This document shows positions 23,981-32,645 of a DNA stretch of 39,100 nucleotides, in pieces. Under the pieces are notes generated by a model. It saw nothing but the letters and a program-made list of their open reading frames with translations. It was not told the DNA's origin and did not search any database. The stretch's first letter is position 1, and the number at the start of each line of letters is the position of its first letter. Where the stretch lies: NCBI GenBank assembly GCA_025964715.1, contig JAOPYH010000230.1, forward strand, positions 1 through 39,100, read 5' to 3'. Source of the DNA: Streptosporangiaceae bacterium (GTDB lineage: Bacteria; Actinomycetota; Actinomycetes; Streptosporangiales; Streptosporangiaceae). The translations under genes and the position numbers were made by a program.

Positions 23981-24436
23981 TCACAGGTCGTCGGCGAGCC
24001 GCTCGAGGAGCGGGAGGACGGCGGCGAGCCGCGCCCGCTCCTCGGGTCCAAAACTCCTCTCCAGCGTCCGTCGCATTTCGTCGGTGATCGCGTGCTCGCG
24101 ACTGTGGAGGGTCGACCGCCCGGCCGCGGTGATCTCGGTGATGATCCTGCGCGCGTCGGCGGGGTCAGCGGCACGGCGCACCAGTCCCCGCTGCTGCAGG
24201 TCGGTAAGGGCACTGCCGATGGCCTGCGGAGTCACGCGCTCAGTGCCGGCGAGCGCGGCCGAGCTCGCCGGACCGTCGCGGTCGAGCCTCCACAACACCG
24301 CGAGTTGTAAGAAGCTGGAGTCGGAGGACGGGCCGGCGGTCGTATAGAGCCTGCGCATGCGCCGGGAGATCCTGCCGAATGCCATGCGGAGCTCGCGGGC
24401 GGTCAGTGACAGATCAAGGTCGCCGTCCTGCTCCAT
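23981..24436 (-). CDS. MarR-family transcriptional regulator (second)
   Basis: A 151-residue MarR protein: LSLTARELRMAFGRISRRMR opening, helix-turn-helix in ALAGTERVTPQAIGSALTDL, wing at LVRRAADPADARRIITEI with the D-x-R pair. ATG 24436 is used because the sequence before it (to 24655) is lower in GC and lacks coding character; ATG 24454 is an alternative. Neither start has a strong ribosome-binding site. It precedes the second acyltransferase. Confidence 0.85.
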   Translation of the reverse strand: MEQDGDLDLSLTARELRMAFGRISRRMRRLYTTAGPSSDSSFLQLAVLWRLDRDGPASSAALAGTERVTPQAIGSALTDLQQRGLVRRAADPADARRIITEITAAGRSTLHSREHAITDEMRRTLERSFGPEERARLAAVLPLLERLADDL

Positions 24437-24505
24437 AGAGGACACACCTATCATGAGAGCGTCCACAGCGGTCGGCACGTTCCCCCATTTGCACCTTTTA
24501 CGACA

Positions 24506-24538
24506 AGAATCCCAATGTGTAGATATAGCTGGGATTCT
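24506..24538. promoter_or_regulatory. Inverted repeat in the 378-base divergent intergenic region 24437-24814
   Basis: AGAATCCCA (24506-24514) and its exact complement TGGGATTCT (24530-24538) are separated by 15 bases rich in A and T. The whole region 24437-24814 has lower GC than its surroundings and no supported gene. The repeat lies 70 bases from the MarR start and could be an operator or an RNA hairpin in the MarR leader. No other feature is visible in the region. Confidence 0.45.
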
Positions 24539-24814
24539 CCCATCACGGAGCGAGCGCACAATCCGAACATTCTTCACGTCCTCGCCGGCTGAAATGCCCA
24601 ATTGCACGCACCGGAGCGGACTCGCCGGGCGCCGGGACGGAACGGATCGGAACACACCGTCATAGCGCCCCTGAGCTGGAGGTTCCCCAGGACCGATGCC
24701 CTACGGAACAGTCCAGAACAGGCAAATCCCACGGAAGCGTCGTGGAAAAGTGAGACGATCCACCACTGCGGGGGAATAAAGCGTCAGCGACGGTTAGGGA
24801 TTAAGGCACTCCTG

Positions 24815-25999
24815 ATGAGTATCGACGACCCCGATAACCAAGCGGCTCTGGACGAATTCGTTCAGTGTCTGGCGGAGTTCCATCGCGCCTGCGGAGGGCC
24901 CTCACTCCGGGAGCTGTCGCGGGTGTCGCGGCAGGTCGTGGAGACCTATCGGATGCGATATCCGAACCTGCTCGAACTGTCCCTTACAGCCCTGAGCGAT
25001 GTGCTCAGCCGTCGCCGGAAAAAGCCTCCATCCTGGAACTGGGTGGCCTCGTTCGTACTCTCATGCCAGCGCTACGCCGAGGACTCCGGGCTGTTCCCGG
25101 ACGTCGGCGACAGCACCCTGCAGGAGTGGAACCGGCGGTTGCAGACCCTCAGCCTGCCGGGCGAAGACGCCGGGACCGGGGCGGTGCCCGGCGCCAGGGC
25201 GCCCATCGGCCGGGCGGGTGCCTTACCGTCCGGTCCCGCCGTCCCGGACCGTCCCATGCGCCCGCGCCCTCCGGACCCTCTGCCGGCACCCGTGCCCACC
25301 GTCCAGGAGGCGGCGGACCCCCGCTCCGGCGGCGGCTCGGCGCGCCGGCCGCGCACCTCATCGCAGGTGGCGGCCGGGACGGCCATCGGGGAGCTACTCG
25401 ATCACTACGTCGGAGACCCCGGGGGCGCGTCGCTGTCGGAGCTGCGGTTCTTCAGCAACTACGGCCGCCATGGGCTGGACCTGCTCAGAGCCGCCGAGGG
25501 CGACCGGGACGGGGACGCCTGCTATCGGCTCGGCGTGCTGCTGTGCCTCGATGACCGGCCCACCGAATCGCTGGCCTGGCTCATGCAGGCAGAGTCCGGT
25601 GGAGACGCGAGGGCCAGCAGGCTGATCGAGCATCATGCTCCCCGCACCGTCGCGCCGGGACACGCCTACGAGCTAGGTGTGCTCGCGGCCGCGGCCGGGG
25701 ACCCTGCGAGCGCCGAGATCTACCTCGAACGCGCCGTGCGCGCCGGGCACGCCCGGGCGGGCTTCGAACTCGGCGCTCTGTGGTTGGAGCGGCACGACCC
25801 GGCGCGGGCCGTCTATTGGTTCAGCCGGGCCGCCGCATTCGGCCATCCGCTCGCGCAGTGGTGGTCGGACAGGATCCGCCAGGAGACCAGTGCAGGAGGC
25901 TCGGCCGTACGCCCCCGGCAGCCGGGCCGGGAGATCTCCCTGCCGACGGTCGCGGACCTTCTCCAGCGAATCCACGGCGAACAACCCCCACAGCCCTGA
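24815..25999 (+). CDS. SEL1/TPR-like repeat protein with N-terminal HTH-like region
   Basis: A 394-residue protein. Residues 1-110 form a helical region resembling the XRE-like leader of actinobacterial signalling proteins (SLRELSRVSRQVVETYR, then TALSDVLSRRRKKPPSWNWV). A Pro/Arg-rich linker (about 115-190) follows. The C-terminal half has at least three SEL1/TPR-like units (GDACYRLGVLLCLDDRPTES, then ASAEIYLERAVRAGHARAGF and PARAVYWFSRAAAFGHPLAQ). Likely a scaffold or regulator. ATG 24815 is preferred because the frame before it is low-GC and unlikely to code. No strong ribosome-binding site. It diverges from MarR. Confidence 0.7.
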   Translation: MSIDDPDNQAALDEFVQCLAEFHRACGGPSLRELSRVSRQVVETYRMRYPNLLELSLTALSDVLSRRRKKPPSWNWVASFVLSCQRYAEDSGLFPDVGDSTLQEWNRRLQTLSLPGEDAGTGAVPGARAPIGRAGALPSGPAVPDRPMRPRPPDPLPAPVPTVQEAADPRSGGGSARRPRTSSQVAAGTAIGELLDHYVGDPGGASLSELRFFSNYGRHGLDLLRAAEGDRDGDACYRLGVLLCLDDRPTESLAWLMQAESGGDARASRLIEHHAPRTVAPGHAYELGVLAAAAGDPASAEIYLERAVRAGHARAGFELGALWLERHDPARAVYWFSRAAAFGHPLAQWWSDRIRQETSAGGSAVRPRQPGREISLPTVADLLQRIHGEQPPQP

Positions 26000-26256
26000 C
26001 GCGCCGCTCCGATGGCTTGACCGCCGTGCTTCAGTGCTGAAAGCCACGCCCGGCTGCTGGACGGGCCGATGGGCACCTCGAGCATCGTCCTGGACGCGGG
26101 AACAGACGACAGGACCGTCCCGGCCGCACTCATCGCCGTCCACACAAACGACCCACCGGGAAACCCACCACTACGAGCCGCCTGACCGAGGCCGGCCGGG
26201 TGTAGCCGACGGGGCCGGGTCGCTGCGCGGGCGAGGCCCTCGGAAGTACCGACGGG

Positions 26257-27210
26257 TCACTCCCGGCTGGTGCGGGCCTCTGACGGGGTATAGATCGATT
26301 CGAGGTCGGCCATCTCCCACCCCGCTGTCACGCCGCCGGCCTCGTAGGCGCTCTGCAGGAAGGCCAGCAGGGTCCGGCGGGGGTCCGCGCTGGTGCGTAC
26401 GTCCTCCCAGCCGAGGACGGCGAGGTGGGTGCCCGCCTCGGTGGGGATCCACCTCGCCTGTTCGGGGCGCAGCGGCTGTCCCGTGAGGTCGGGTGGCTCC
26501 GGGTGGGTGTAGGAGTAGAAGCCGGCATCCGGCGTCCCGTGGCCGCCGGGGCAAAAGCCGAAGCCGATGACCTCGTGCGTCGACGACTCGTGGGCCAGCG
26601 GGTCGGCCTCCCTGCGTTCGGGAACCCGGCGGCCCGAATAGCGCGTGACCGCGAGGTCGAAGTCGTGCCAGAACAGGTGCACCGGGCTCGACTTGCCGGA
26701 GAACCAGCCGGAGAACTCCTGGAAGACCCCGTCGACCCACGCCAGCACCCGCCAGAACCGGTCCACCTGAGCCGGATCGTAGGACCGGTGTTCGGTGTCC
26801 TCATGGTGCGGCGGTGCGCCTGGGAGCCCGACCGGCTCGGTGCTTATCTCCAGCCGGGCGCCGAGTCCGGCCAGCGTCCCCATGACGCTGTCGTAGAACG
26901 CCTGCACCGAGAGTCCATCGCGCAGCGCGACGCTTTCGGTCTTTCCCACATCGGTACGAACGACCAGCCGGTGGTCAAGGAAGTCCATGTCGATGGCGAA
27001 GCCGAGGCCGCCATAGCGCATGCGGCCCGTGGTCAGGCCACGGATCGCGGCATAGAGCGGGACGTTCCACCAGTGGTTGCGCGGTGCCGTCGCCGCCATC
27101 CTGATTTTGCCGACTATCTGGCAGTACAGGTGCAATGTGTCCTTGGTCGGCCGCCACTCGGCGAGCGGCAGCGCCGGAAGGTCGCGCCCACGGGTCTGGT
27201 CGACGTACAT
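26257..27210 (-). CDS. DUF5996 family protein
   Basis: A 317-residue soluble protein with the family's recognisable blocks LHLYCQIVGKIRMAATAPRN, HWWNVPLYAAIRGLTTG, FDLAVTRYSGRR and GFCPGGHGTPDAGFYSYTHP. Function is unknown in the literature I recall. ATG 27210 is used: AGGGGG lies 7 bases upstream, whereas the GTG at 27216 is too close. The stretch between this gene and the SEL1 protein (26000-26256) has nothing I can support. Confidence 0.86.
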   Translation of the reverse strand: MYVDQTRGRDLPALPLAEWRPTKDTLHLYCQIVGKIRMAATAPRNHWWNVPLYAAIRGLTTGRMRYGGLGFAIDMDFLDHRLVVRTDVGKTESVALRDGLSVQAFYDSVMGTLAGLGARLEISTEPVGLPGAPPHHEDTEHRSYDPAQVDRFWRVLAWVDGVFQEFSGWFSGKSSPVHLFWHDFDLAVTRYSGRRVPERREADPLAHESSTHEVIGFGFCPGGHGTPDAGFYSYTHPEPPDLTGQPLRPEQARWIPTEAGTHLAVLGWEDVRTSADPRRTLLAFLQSAYEAGGVTAGWEMADLESIYTPSEARTSRE

Positions 27211-27243
27211 CGCCACGCCCCCTAGTGGACCGCCGGCCGGGAC

Positions 27244-27444
27244 CTACCGATCCACCTTGGTGACTTCCTTGCTCACTTCGTTGGGTGCCTCGTACTCACG
27301 GTCCGGAAGCTTGCGCAGAACCTCGAGGATGTCGTCCTCGGCTCCGTTCTGCTTCGCATGTTCGACCAACTGGTCACGGGTCGCCGGATAGCTCATCCCG
27401 GACAGGAATTTCTGCACTTCGATGAATGAAGGCTGTCTGCCCAT
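27244..27444 (-). CDS. DUF2795 family small protein
   Basis: A 66-residue protein of the DUF2795 type: a helical body with FLSGMSYPATRDQLVEHAKQ and ILEVLRKLPDREYEAPNEVS. The ATG at 27444 has GGAAAGGA six bases before it; ATG 27450 is too close to that site. Encoded 33 bases upstream of the DUF5996 gene on the same strand. DUF2795 proteins are common in actinomycetes; their role is unknown. Confidence 0.87.
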   Translation of the reverse strand: MGRQPSFIEVQKFLSGMSYPATRDQLVEHAKQNGAEDDILEVLRKLPDREYEAPNEVSKEVTKVDR

Positions 27445-27660
27445 CGTCATTCCTTTCCAGTGTGCATATTCGCCAGGTGATCGTGTCGCCGGTCCATGCC
27501 CGAGTGCTGGTTCAGTACCCGGCGCCCCTGCGATTCATGCCGATTGACCTGCTGGTTCGTGCGTTACTGAATGCGGATGTCGACTTTGCACAACCATTGG
27601 TTTATCGCCGTCCCAAAGGGTGACGAACGCCATATAGGTGACGCCGAAGGGGAGCAAGCC

Positions 27661-28338
27661 ATGAGAGTTCTGATCACCGGCGGCGCCTCCGGGCTGGGTG
27701 CCGCCATCGCGGAGAAGGTCGGCGCCGAGGGCGGGCGGCCTCTGGTCCTGGACCGCCACATCCCCAAGGCCCGGCTCGAGCACGTTCAGGCGGATCTCTG
27801 TGACCGGCGTGCGGCCGAGCGGGCCGTACGCTTTCTCGCGCGCTGCGCCGACGGGCTGGACGCGGTGGTCACCGCGGCCGGCATCGACTCCTGCGGGGCC
27901 CTCGGCACGGTGCCGGCCGAGGACTGGGAACGCGTCGTCAACGTCAACCTGCTCGGGACCGCGGCGGTGATCCGGGCCGCACTGCCCTACCTCACCGCGG
28001 CCGAGAACGGCCGGGTCGTCACCTGCGCGTCCACCCTCGGCCTGCGGGCGGTGAGCGACGCGACCGCCTACTGCGCCGCGAAGTTCGGCGTGGTCGGCTT
28101 CACCAAGGCGCTCGCCGCCGAGACGGCCGGGCGGATCGGCGTCACCCTGCTCGTGCCCGGAGGCATGGACACCCCGTTCTTCGACGGCCGGGACGCGCAG
28201 TACAGGCCGCCGCCGGACGCGAAGCTGAACCGGCCACAGGACGTCGCGGCCGCAGTCCTGTTCGCGCTGCACCAGCCGCGCGGCTGTGAGCTGCGTGAGC
28301 TCGTCGTCTGTCCCTCGCGGGAGCCCTCTTGGCCGTGA
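27661..28338 (+). CDS. Short-chain dehydrogenase/reductase (second SDR)
   Basis: A 225-residue SDR: TGGASGLG (6-13), a TAAGID block (71-76), Ser at 124 and the catalytic pair Y137/K141 (YCAAK). ATG 27661 follows GGGGAG. The stop is shared with the start of the GT9 gene (GTGA). The close coupling suggests that its product is a sugar or lipid intermediate used by the glycosyltransferase, but the substrate is unknown. Confidence 0.88.
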   Translation: MRVLITGGASGLGAAIAEKVGAEGGRPLVLDRHIPKARLEHVQADLCDRRAAERAVRFLARCADGLDAVVTAAGIDSCGALGTVPAEDWERVVNVNLLGTAAVIRAALPYLTAAENGRVVTCASTLGLRAVSDATAYCAAKFGVVGFTKALAAETAGRIGVTLLVPGGMDTPFFDGRDAQYRPPPDAKLNRPQDVAAAVLFALHQPRGCELRELVVCPSREPSWP

Positions 28339-29255
28339 TCGCGTTGCGGGCGCTCGGTCTCGGGGATCTGCTCACCGTGGTGCCCGCGCTGCGCGCGTTG
28401 CGGCGCGGGCTGCCCGATCACCGCGTCACCCTCGCGGTGCCACGGTCGCTGGCCACCCTGGCCCGGATGACGGGAGCGGTCGACCACGTCCTGCACGCCT
28501 CCGGGCTCCGTCCGCTGCGGTCCTGCGGCCGGGTCGACATCGCCGTCAACCTGCACGGCCGTGGCCCGCAGAGCCACGAGGTGCTCCGCCGGTGTCGCCC
28601 GGCCGAACTCCTCGCGTTCGCTCACCCCGCCTTTCCCGCGCACATGGGGCCGGCGTGGGATCCCGGCGAGCACGAGGTTGACCGGTGGTGCCGGCTCGTG
28701 GCCTGGTACGGCTTCGCACCGGACCCCGGCGATCTCGACCTGCCCGCACCCGCGTGCGAGTCGCCTGCGCCCGGGGCTGTCGTCGTCCATCCGGGCGCGG
28801 GCTCTCCGGCGCGCCGGTGGCCCTGTGAGCGCTACGCCGCCGTGGCCGCGGCGATTCACGCGGAGGGCCATAAGGTCGTCGTGACCGGCGGTTCCGGCGA
28901 GACCGCACAGGCCCGCCAGGTCGTCGCGCTCGCCGGCCTCGGCCCGGCCGCAGACCTCTCCGGCCGTACGCCGCCGCCGCGAGTCGCCGCGCTGGTGGCA
29001 GGGGCGCGCCTGGTGATCTGCGGGGACACCGGGATGGGCCATCTCGCCACGGCCTATCGCACCGCGTCCGTCCTGCTCTTCGGACCCACCCCGCCCGCGC
29101 TGTGGGGGCCACCGCGACGGCCCGAGCACACCGTCCTGTGGACCGGTGGGGACGGCGACCCGCATGGACGCGCACCGGATCCCGGCCTGCTCCAGATCCC
29201 GGCCGGTCAGGTCATCGCGGCGGCGCTGCGGAGCCTGCGGGCCACGACGGCATGA
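28335..29255 (+). CDS. Glycosyltransferase family 9 (ADP-heptose:LPS heptosyltransferase-like)
   Basis: A 306-residue GT-B protein: VIALRALGLGDLLTVVPALR at the N terminus, VVVHPGAGSPARRWP in the middle and VICGDTGMGHLATAY in the acceptor/donor-binding domain. These are hallmarks of WaaC/WaaF-like heptosyltransferases. GTG at 28335 in GTGA with the SDR; a TTG at 28329 is less likely. In a Gram-positive actinomycete there is no lipopolysaccharide, so it likely adds a heptose or related sugar to another glycan or natural product. Confidence 0.88.
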   Translation: MIALRALGLGDLLTVVPALRALRRGLPDHRVTLAVPRSLATLARMTGAVDHVLHASGLRPLRSCGRVDIAVNLHGRGPQSHEVLRRCRPAELLAFAHPAFPAHMGPAWDPGEHEVDRWCRLVAWYGFAPDPGDLDLPAPACESPAPGAVVVHPGAGSPARRWPCERYAAVAAAIHAEGHKVVVTGGSGETAQARQVVALAGLGPAADLSGRTPPPRVAALVAGARLVICGDTGMGHLATAYRTASVLLFGPTPPALWGPPRRPEHTVLWTGGDGDPHGRAPDPGLLQIPAGQVIAAALRSLRATTA

Positions 29256-29279
29256 GCGGTCGGGTGGCCCGTGTGCCCG

Positions 29280-30776
29280 TCAGTCCCGTTTCCCGGCAAT
29301 CCATGATCGGACCGCGGCGGGACTGTACGGCCGAAGGCCGCTGACCGGCAGCCGCACCTCGACGCGGGCGCCCGGGCCCTCTGCCACGGACACGCTTCCG
29401 CCCTGCAGCTCGGCCTGCTGACGGACCAGTGTGAGGCCGAGCCCAGAGCCCGGACTCCCGGCGCGGCGCTCGAACCGGGTGAAGACGGACTCCCGCTGAG
29501 CCGGCGAGATCCCGGGGCCGGTGTCCTGGAAGGCGAGCACGGCCTCATCCCCGTCTTGATCGAGCGAGACCGTGATGACGGCGCGGCCGTCGTGGCCTAC
29601 ACCGTGGACGGCCGCGTTGTCGATCAGGTTGTCCACGATCAACCGCAGGCCTTCCGGCCATCCCCGCACACGCACGTCCGCGTCCAGTCGCGAGGTCGTC
29701 GTGGCATGCGGGTGACGGTGCCGCGCCTCCTCCACCGCGGTGGCGGCGATCTCGACGAGGTCCACGTCGTCGCAGAACAGCGCCGGGTCGAGGAGCTCAC
29801 CCCGGGCGAGCTGCCGCAGCATGGTGATGAGCCGCTGTATCCGGCGGTGTTCGGCGCGGAGGTCGGCGGCGATCTCGGCTCGTTCGGCCGGTTCGAGCCC
29901 GGGATGGTCCAGCAGACTCAGATTCGTGCCCATGCTCGTCAGGGGCGTGCGGAGTTCGTGTGCGGCGGTGGCGGCGAACGCTCGTGCGCTGCCCAGCGCC
30001 TCCTCCGTACGGACCACGGCGGCGTCCCGTCGGTCGAGCAGCTCATTCAGGAGACGGGCCAGCTCATCGACATCGGCCACGCCGGACCCGGTGGCGAGCC
30101 GGCCGCCTCCGCGAGAGGGCACATCAATGATCCGTGCCTGCCGTCTCAGCACGGCGAGCGGCCGCACCGCGAGCCGCCCGAGGCCAAATCCCGCAGCCGC
30201 ACCGACGCCCACGGCGATCAACGTGATCAGGGCCAGGCGGCGGCGCAGGAGCGCGAGCTGCCCGGCGAGACGCTGTTCCGGCTCGAGCACCCACAGCCGG
30301 GCGCGGACGCCCTTCGGGCCGAGGTCGGCGGCGATGTACCGCCATCGACCTTCCCCGGCGGAGAAGGTCCCAGGCCCGTAGGTCACAGGGTCGTGCGGGA
30401 CCGGCGCTTCCGTACCGCGCCGGCCCGTACCCGCGCGCTCCGTGGCCGGGTCCGGCAGTACGGACGGCACGTTTCCGATCACGAGGGGATCGGCGCCCGG
30501 CACGCCGACGTACAGACCACCCGGACCGTCGGCCCCGAGGGCCGCGGCGGTCAGGCGCTGGGCGGCGAAATCGGGTGAGACCTTGGAGCGCGGCCGGGCT
30601 CGCCGTACGTACACGGCGGCCATCGGGGTCAGCGCGCGCAAGCGCACGGCCAGCTGCCTGTCGCGCTCAGCCCGCATATCGTGCGCCGCCACGCGGAACA
30701 CGACGAACCCGGCCAGCAGAACCAGGACCGGGACGAGTACGGCGACGCAGAGCGCGAACCTGGTGGAAAGCCTCAC
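29280..30776 (-). CDS. Sensor histidine kinase
   Basis: A 498-residue membrane kinase. Two helices (about 10-30 and 182-205) bracket an extracytoplasmic domain. A HAMP-like linker follows, then the H-box AATAAHELRTPLTSM with H273. The N-box is VDNLIDNAAVHG (381-392, N387), G1 is DTGPGIS (418-424) and G2 is GSGLGL (443-448). All residues needed for autophosphorylation are present. Its start overlaps the response-regulator stop. The ligand of the sensory domain is unknown. Confidence 0.94.
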   Translation of the reverse strand: MRLSTRFALCVAVLVPVLVLLAGFVVFRVAAHDMRAERDRQLAVRLRALTPMAAVYVRRARPRSKVSPDFAAQRLTAAALGADGPGGLYVGVPGADPLVIGNVPSVLPDPATERAGTGRRGTEAPVPHDPVTYGPGTFSAGEGRWRYIAADLGPKGVRARLWVLEPEQRLAGQLALLRRRLALITLIAVGVGAAAGFGLGRLAVRPLAVLRRQARIIDVPSRGGGRLATGSGVADVDELARLLNELLDRRDAAVVRTEEALGSARAFAATAAHELRTPLTSMGTNLSLLDHPGLEPAERAEIAADLRAEHRRIQRLITMLRQLARGELLDPALFCDDVDLVEIAATAVEEARHRHPHATTTSRLDADVRVRGWPEGLRLIVDNLIDNAAVHGVGHDGRAVITVSLDQDGDEAVLAFQDTGPGISPAQRESVFTRFERRAGSPGSGLGLTLVRQQAELQGGSVSVAEGPGARVEVRLPVSGLRPYSPAAVRSWIAGKRD

Positions 30777-31459
30777 GGCCGCCCGTCTCGCAAGACGAAA
30801 CCGACCCCACGCACGGTGTGCACCATCCGCGGCTCACCGGATCTCTCCATCTTGCGCCGCAGATATCCGACGAAGGTGTCCACCGCGTTACCCGAGACCT
30901 CGAAGTCGTAGCCCCACACGCGCTCGAGGAGGACCGTGCGGGAGAGCACGATCCCCACGTTGCAGGCCAGCACCTCGAGCAGATCGAACTCGCGCCTGGT
31001 CAGCTCCAGGTCCCGGCCGCCCAGCGTGGCACGGCGGGTGGCCGGGTCCACCGCGAGCGAGCCGACCCGGACCACCGCGCCGGGCACGCGCCCCGCACGT
31101 CTGAGCAGGGCGCGGAGCCGCAGGACCAGCTCGGCCAGATCGAACGGCTTCACCACGTAGTCGTCGGCCCCGGCCGCCAGACCCGCCACCCGATCGGCGA
31201 CGTCGTCGAGCGCGGACAGCATGAGGACCGGAATCTCGGACCCACGGGACCGGAGCGCGACACAGACCTCGATCCCCGACATTTCGGGCATCGACACATC
31301 CAGCACCATCGCATCCGGCTCGCCGTGGGCCGCGATTTCGAGCGCTCGCGGTCCTGAGCCGGCGGTCTCGACCCCGAAACCCTCGAGCCGCAGTCCTCGG
31401 CCGAGCGCGCGCAGGATGGCGGGATCGTCGTCCACCGCGAGGATTCGATGTCCGGTCAT
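30773..31459 (-). CDS. OmpR-family response regulator
   Basis: A 228-residue response regulator: receiver domain with D10/D11, phosphoacceptor D54 (VLDVSMPEMSG) and K104 (VVKPF). A C-terminal winged helix-turn-helix has LTRREFDLLEVLACNVGIVL and VDTFVGYLRRKME. It overlaps the sensor kinase gene by four bases. It might regulate the adjacent secreted-protein gene; no binding site was identified. Confidence 0.94.
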   Translation of the reverse strand: MTGHRILAVDDDPAILRALGRGLRLEGFGVETAGSGPRALEIAAHGEPDAMVLDVSMPEMSGIEVCVALRSRGSEIPVLMLSALDDVADRVAGLAAGADDYVVKPFDLAELVLRLRALLRRAGRVPGAVVRVGSLAVDPATRRATLGGRDLELTRREFDLLEVLACNVGIVLSRTVLLERVWGYDFEVSGNAVDTFVGYLRRKMERSGEPRMVHTVRGVGFVLRDGRP

Positions 31460-31518
31460 CGAGGCGCTCTGGACATTTCACGTGCTCCTGGGCATCTCGG
31501 GGGCCTCAGGCTACGCCG

Positions 31519-31551
31519 GGCGTCCGGCCACGCGATCCGCGACCGGACGCC
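31519..31551 (-). terminator. Intrinsic hairpin after the secreted-protein gene
   Basis: A perfect 9-bp stem (GGCGTCCGG / CCGGACGCC) with a 15-base loop begins 20 bases after the minus-strand secreted-protein stop. Probable terminator separating it from the response-regulator gene. Confidence 0.6.
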
Positions 31552-31570
31552 GCCCCTGTTCCGAGCCGGC

Positions 31571-31987
31571 TCACTTACCGCCGGCGGCACCGTGCGTGTC
31601 ACACCACTTGGCCACCTTGGGCAACTGCTGCTTACGGAGCTGCAGGGTGTTGAGCTTGGACTGCTGTATGCGCACCCGCCCGTCGGCGAGGTCGGCGCGA
31701 GCCGGGTCCTTGGCACGGACCGCGGCCGCACGGGCCTGCAGCCACTTGACCGAGCCACGCTGCCCGGGGCCCGCCGACAGGCGCGCGATACGGCGGTCGA
31801 CCCGCTGCTCCGCCTTGTCGATCCGGCCGCACAGACGGTGCGCGCGTGCGCCGGGTTGCTGCTGTGCGACTTTCGGCTTCGCCGTCGGCGAGGGTGCGGA
31901 CTGGTTCGTCGCGGCCTGGGCCGCGGAGCCACCTATCACCAGCAGGGCGCCGACCGCGCCCGCGCCCACGAGGGTCTTCAAAGACAT
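31571..31987 (-). CDS. Small secreted protein with two cysteines
   Basis: A 138-residue protein with a clear Sec signal peptide (basic start, hydrophobic core LVGAGAVGALLVIGG, cleavage after SAAQAA). The mature part is basic and helical (RLCGRIDKAEQRVDRRIARL, then ending in KVAKWCDTHG). Only two cysteines remain, able to form one disulfide. ATG 31987 follows GGGAGGT. Upstream of the two-component genes on the same strand. Function unknown; nothing like a known enzyme. Confidence 0.78.
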   Translation of the reverse strand: MSLKTLVGAGAVGALLVIGGSAAQAATNQSAPSPTAKPKVAQQQPGARAHRLCGRIDKAEQRVDRRIARLSAGPGQRGSVKWLQARAAAVRAKDPARADLADGRVRIQQSKLNTLQLRKQQLPKVAKWCDTHGAAGGK

Positions 31988-32052
31988 GCTTGACCTCCCA
32001 GATCGTTGAACGGGAGCGACTGTAGAGGGAGATCTTGGCAGAACTCTGAGAA

Positions 32053-32105
32053 AGCCGGTCACGGCGCCATCGGGGCCGCGATCCGGCCCGTCACCTCGCC
32101 GAGGC
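32053..32105. repeat. Left copy of a perfect 53-bp direct repeat (orphan fah 3' end)
   Basis: All 53 bases match 35594-35646. Read on the minus strand, this copy encodes LGEVTGRIAAPMAP plus stop, the exact end of the fumarylacetoacetase at 35600-36817, but here it has no upstream gene. Identity stops sharply at 32105, although short matches (GGACCGGGA) may continue with gaps. This looks like a target duplication or one end of an insertion. Confidence 0.9.
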
Positions 32106-32275
32106 GGAAGCGCGGACCGGGACGACCACCGACCCGGCCCACGATCCAAGCTCTACTCCTGCGGTTGGCGGCCGAGAATTACTGCTTCGCGGTGGTCGAG
32201 CTCGCCACGCGTCGCGTCCACGTGCTCGGGGTCACGGCAAACCCGACCGTGTTTTGGCACCGACAGGCCCAGGAA
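32102..32275 (+). pseudogene. Remnant of an integrase-core (rve, IS481/IS3-type) transposase
   Basis: The frame reads RRKRGPGRPPTRPTIQALLL then RLAAEN, typical of the DNA-binding segment of rve-type transposases. It then jumps at about 32180 to AVVELATRRVHVLGVTANPT, typical of the catalytic core of the same proteins. About 60 or more residues that normally lie between are missing, and there is no continuation beyond WHRQAQ. It is therefore a deleted relic, beginning directly at the edge of the left 53-bp repeat. Confidence 0.7.
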
Positions 32276-32645
32276 AGTACCTGTCGAGTGTGACGCTCGT
32301 CTTCGCCGCCAGCCATTCCGTCCGTCGGCGGACACTGAGACGGGTGTAACGCGGTCGGCGCGGATCAACCAATTCCTCCTCACGCTGCCCGGCCGCGATC
32401 AGCTTCCGGTCCTCAAGCCACGCCACACGGCTCGACACGACGGGACCGAAGGGCTTGCCGCGTCGGGCCACAACGGACGCTTTGAGCCCTGCCTCCTCCA
32501 GCATCCGTGGCGTCACGGCCGGTTGGCACAAGGAAGAATGCACTATCAGCATCATCCCCCTGTCGCCCACCCTGATCCTGCTGTATGCCCCCGGCCCCGG
32601 TGCCGTACATGGCACCGAGGCGACGGCGAGCCAGGCATCTTGCAT
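32232..32645 (-). CDS. Doubtful ORF, winged-helix-like, 137 aa
   Basis: Residues about 40-115 (VTPRMLEEAGLKASVVARRG, then SSRVAWLEDRKLIAAGQ and PRYTRLSVRRRTEWLAA) look like a degenerate winged helix. Third-codon GC is moderate and lower than in nearby genes. It overlaps the transposase relic. No ribosome-binding site supports its start. It may be a decayed regulator gene carried with the ABC cassette. Confidence 0.3.
   Translation of the reverse strand: MQDAWLAVASVPCTAPGPGAYSRIRVGDRGMMLIVHSSLCQPAVTPRMLEEAGLKASVVARRGKPFGPVVSSRVAWLEDRKLIAAGQREEELVDPRRPRYTRLSVRRRTEWLAAKTSVTLDRYFPGPVGAKTRSGLP

Noticed and set aside
26000..26256. A short plus-strand ORF between the SEL1 protein and the DUF5996 gene
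   Set aside because: No ribosome-binding site and no recognisable motif, so not listed as a gene.
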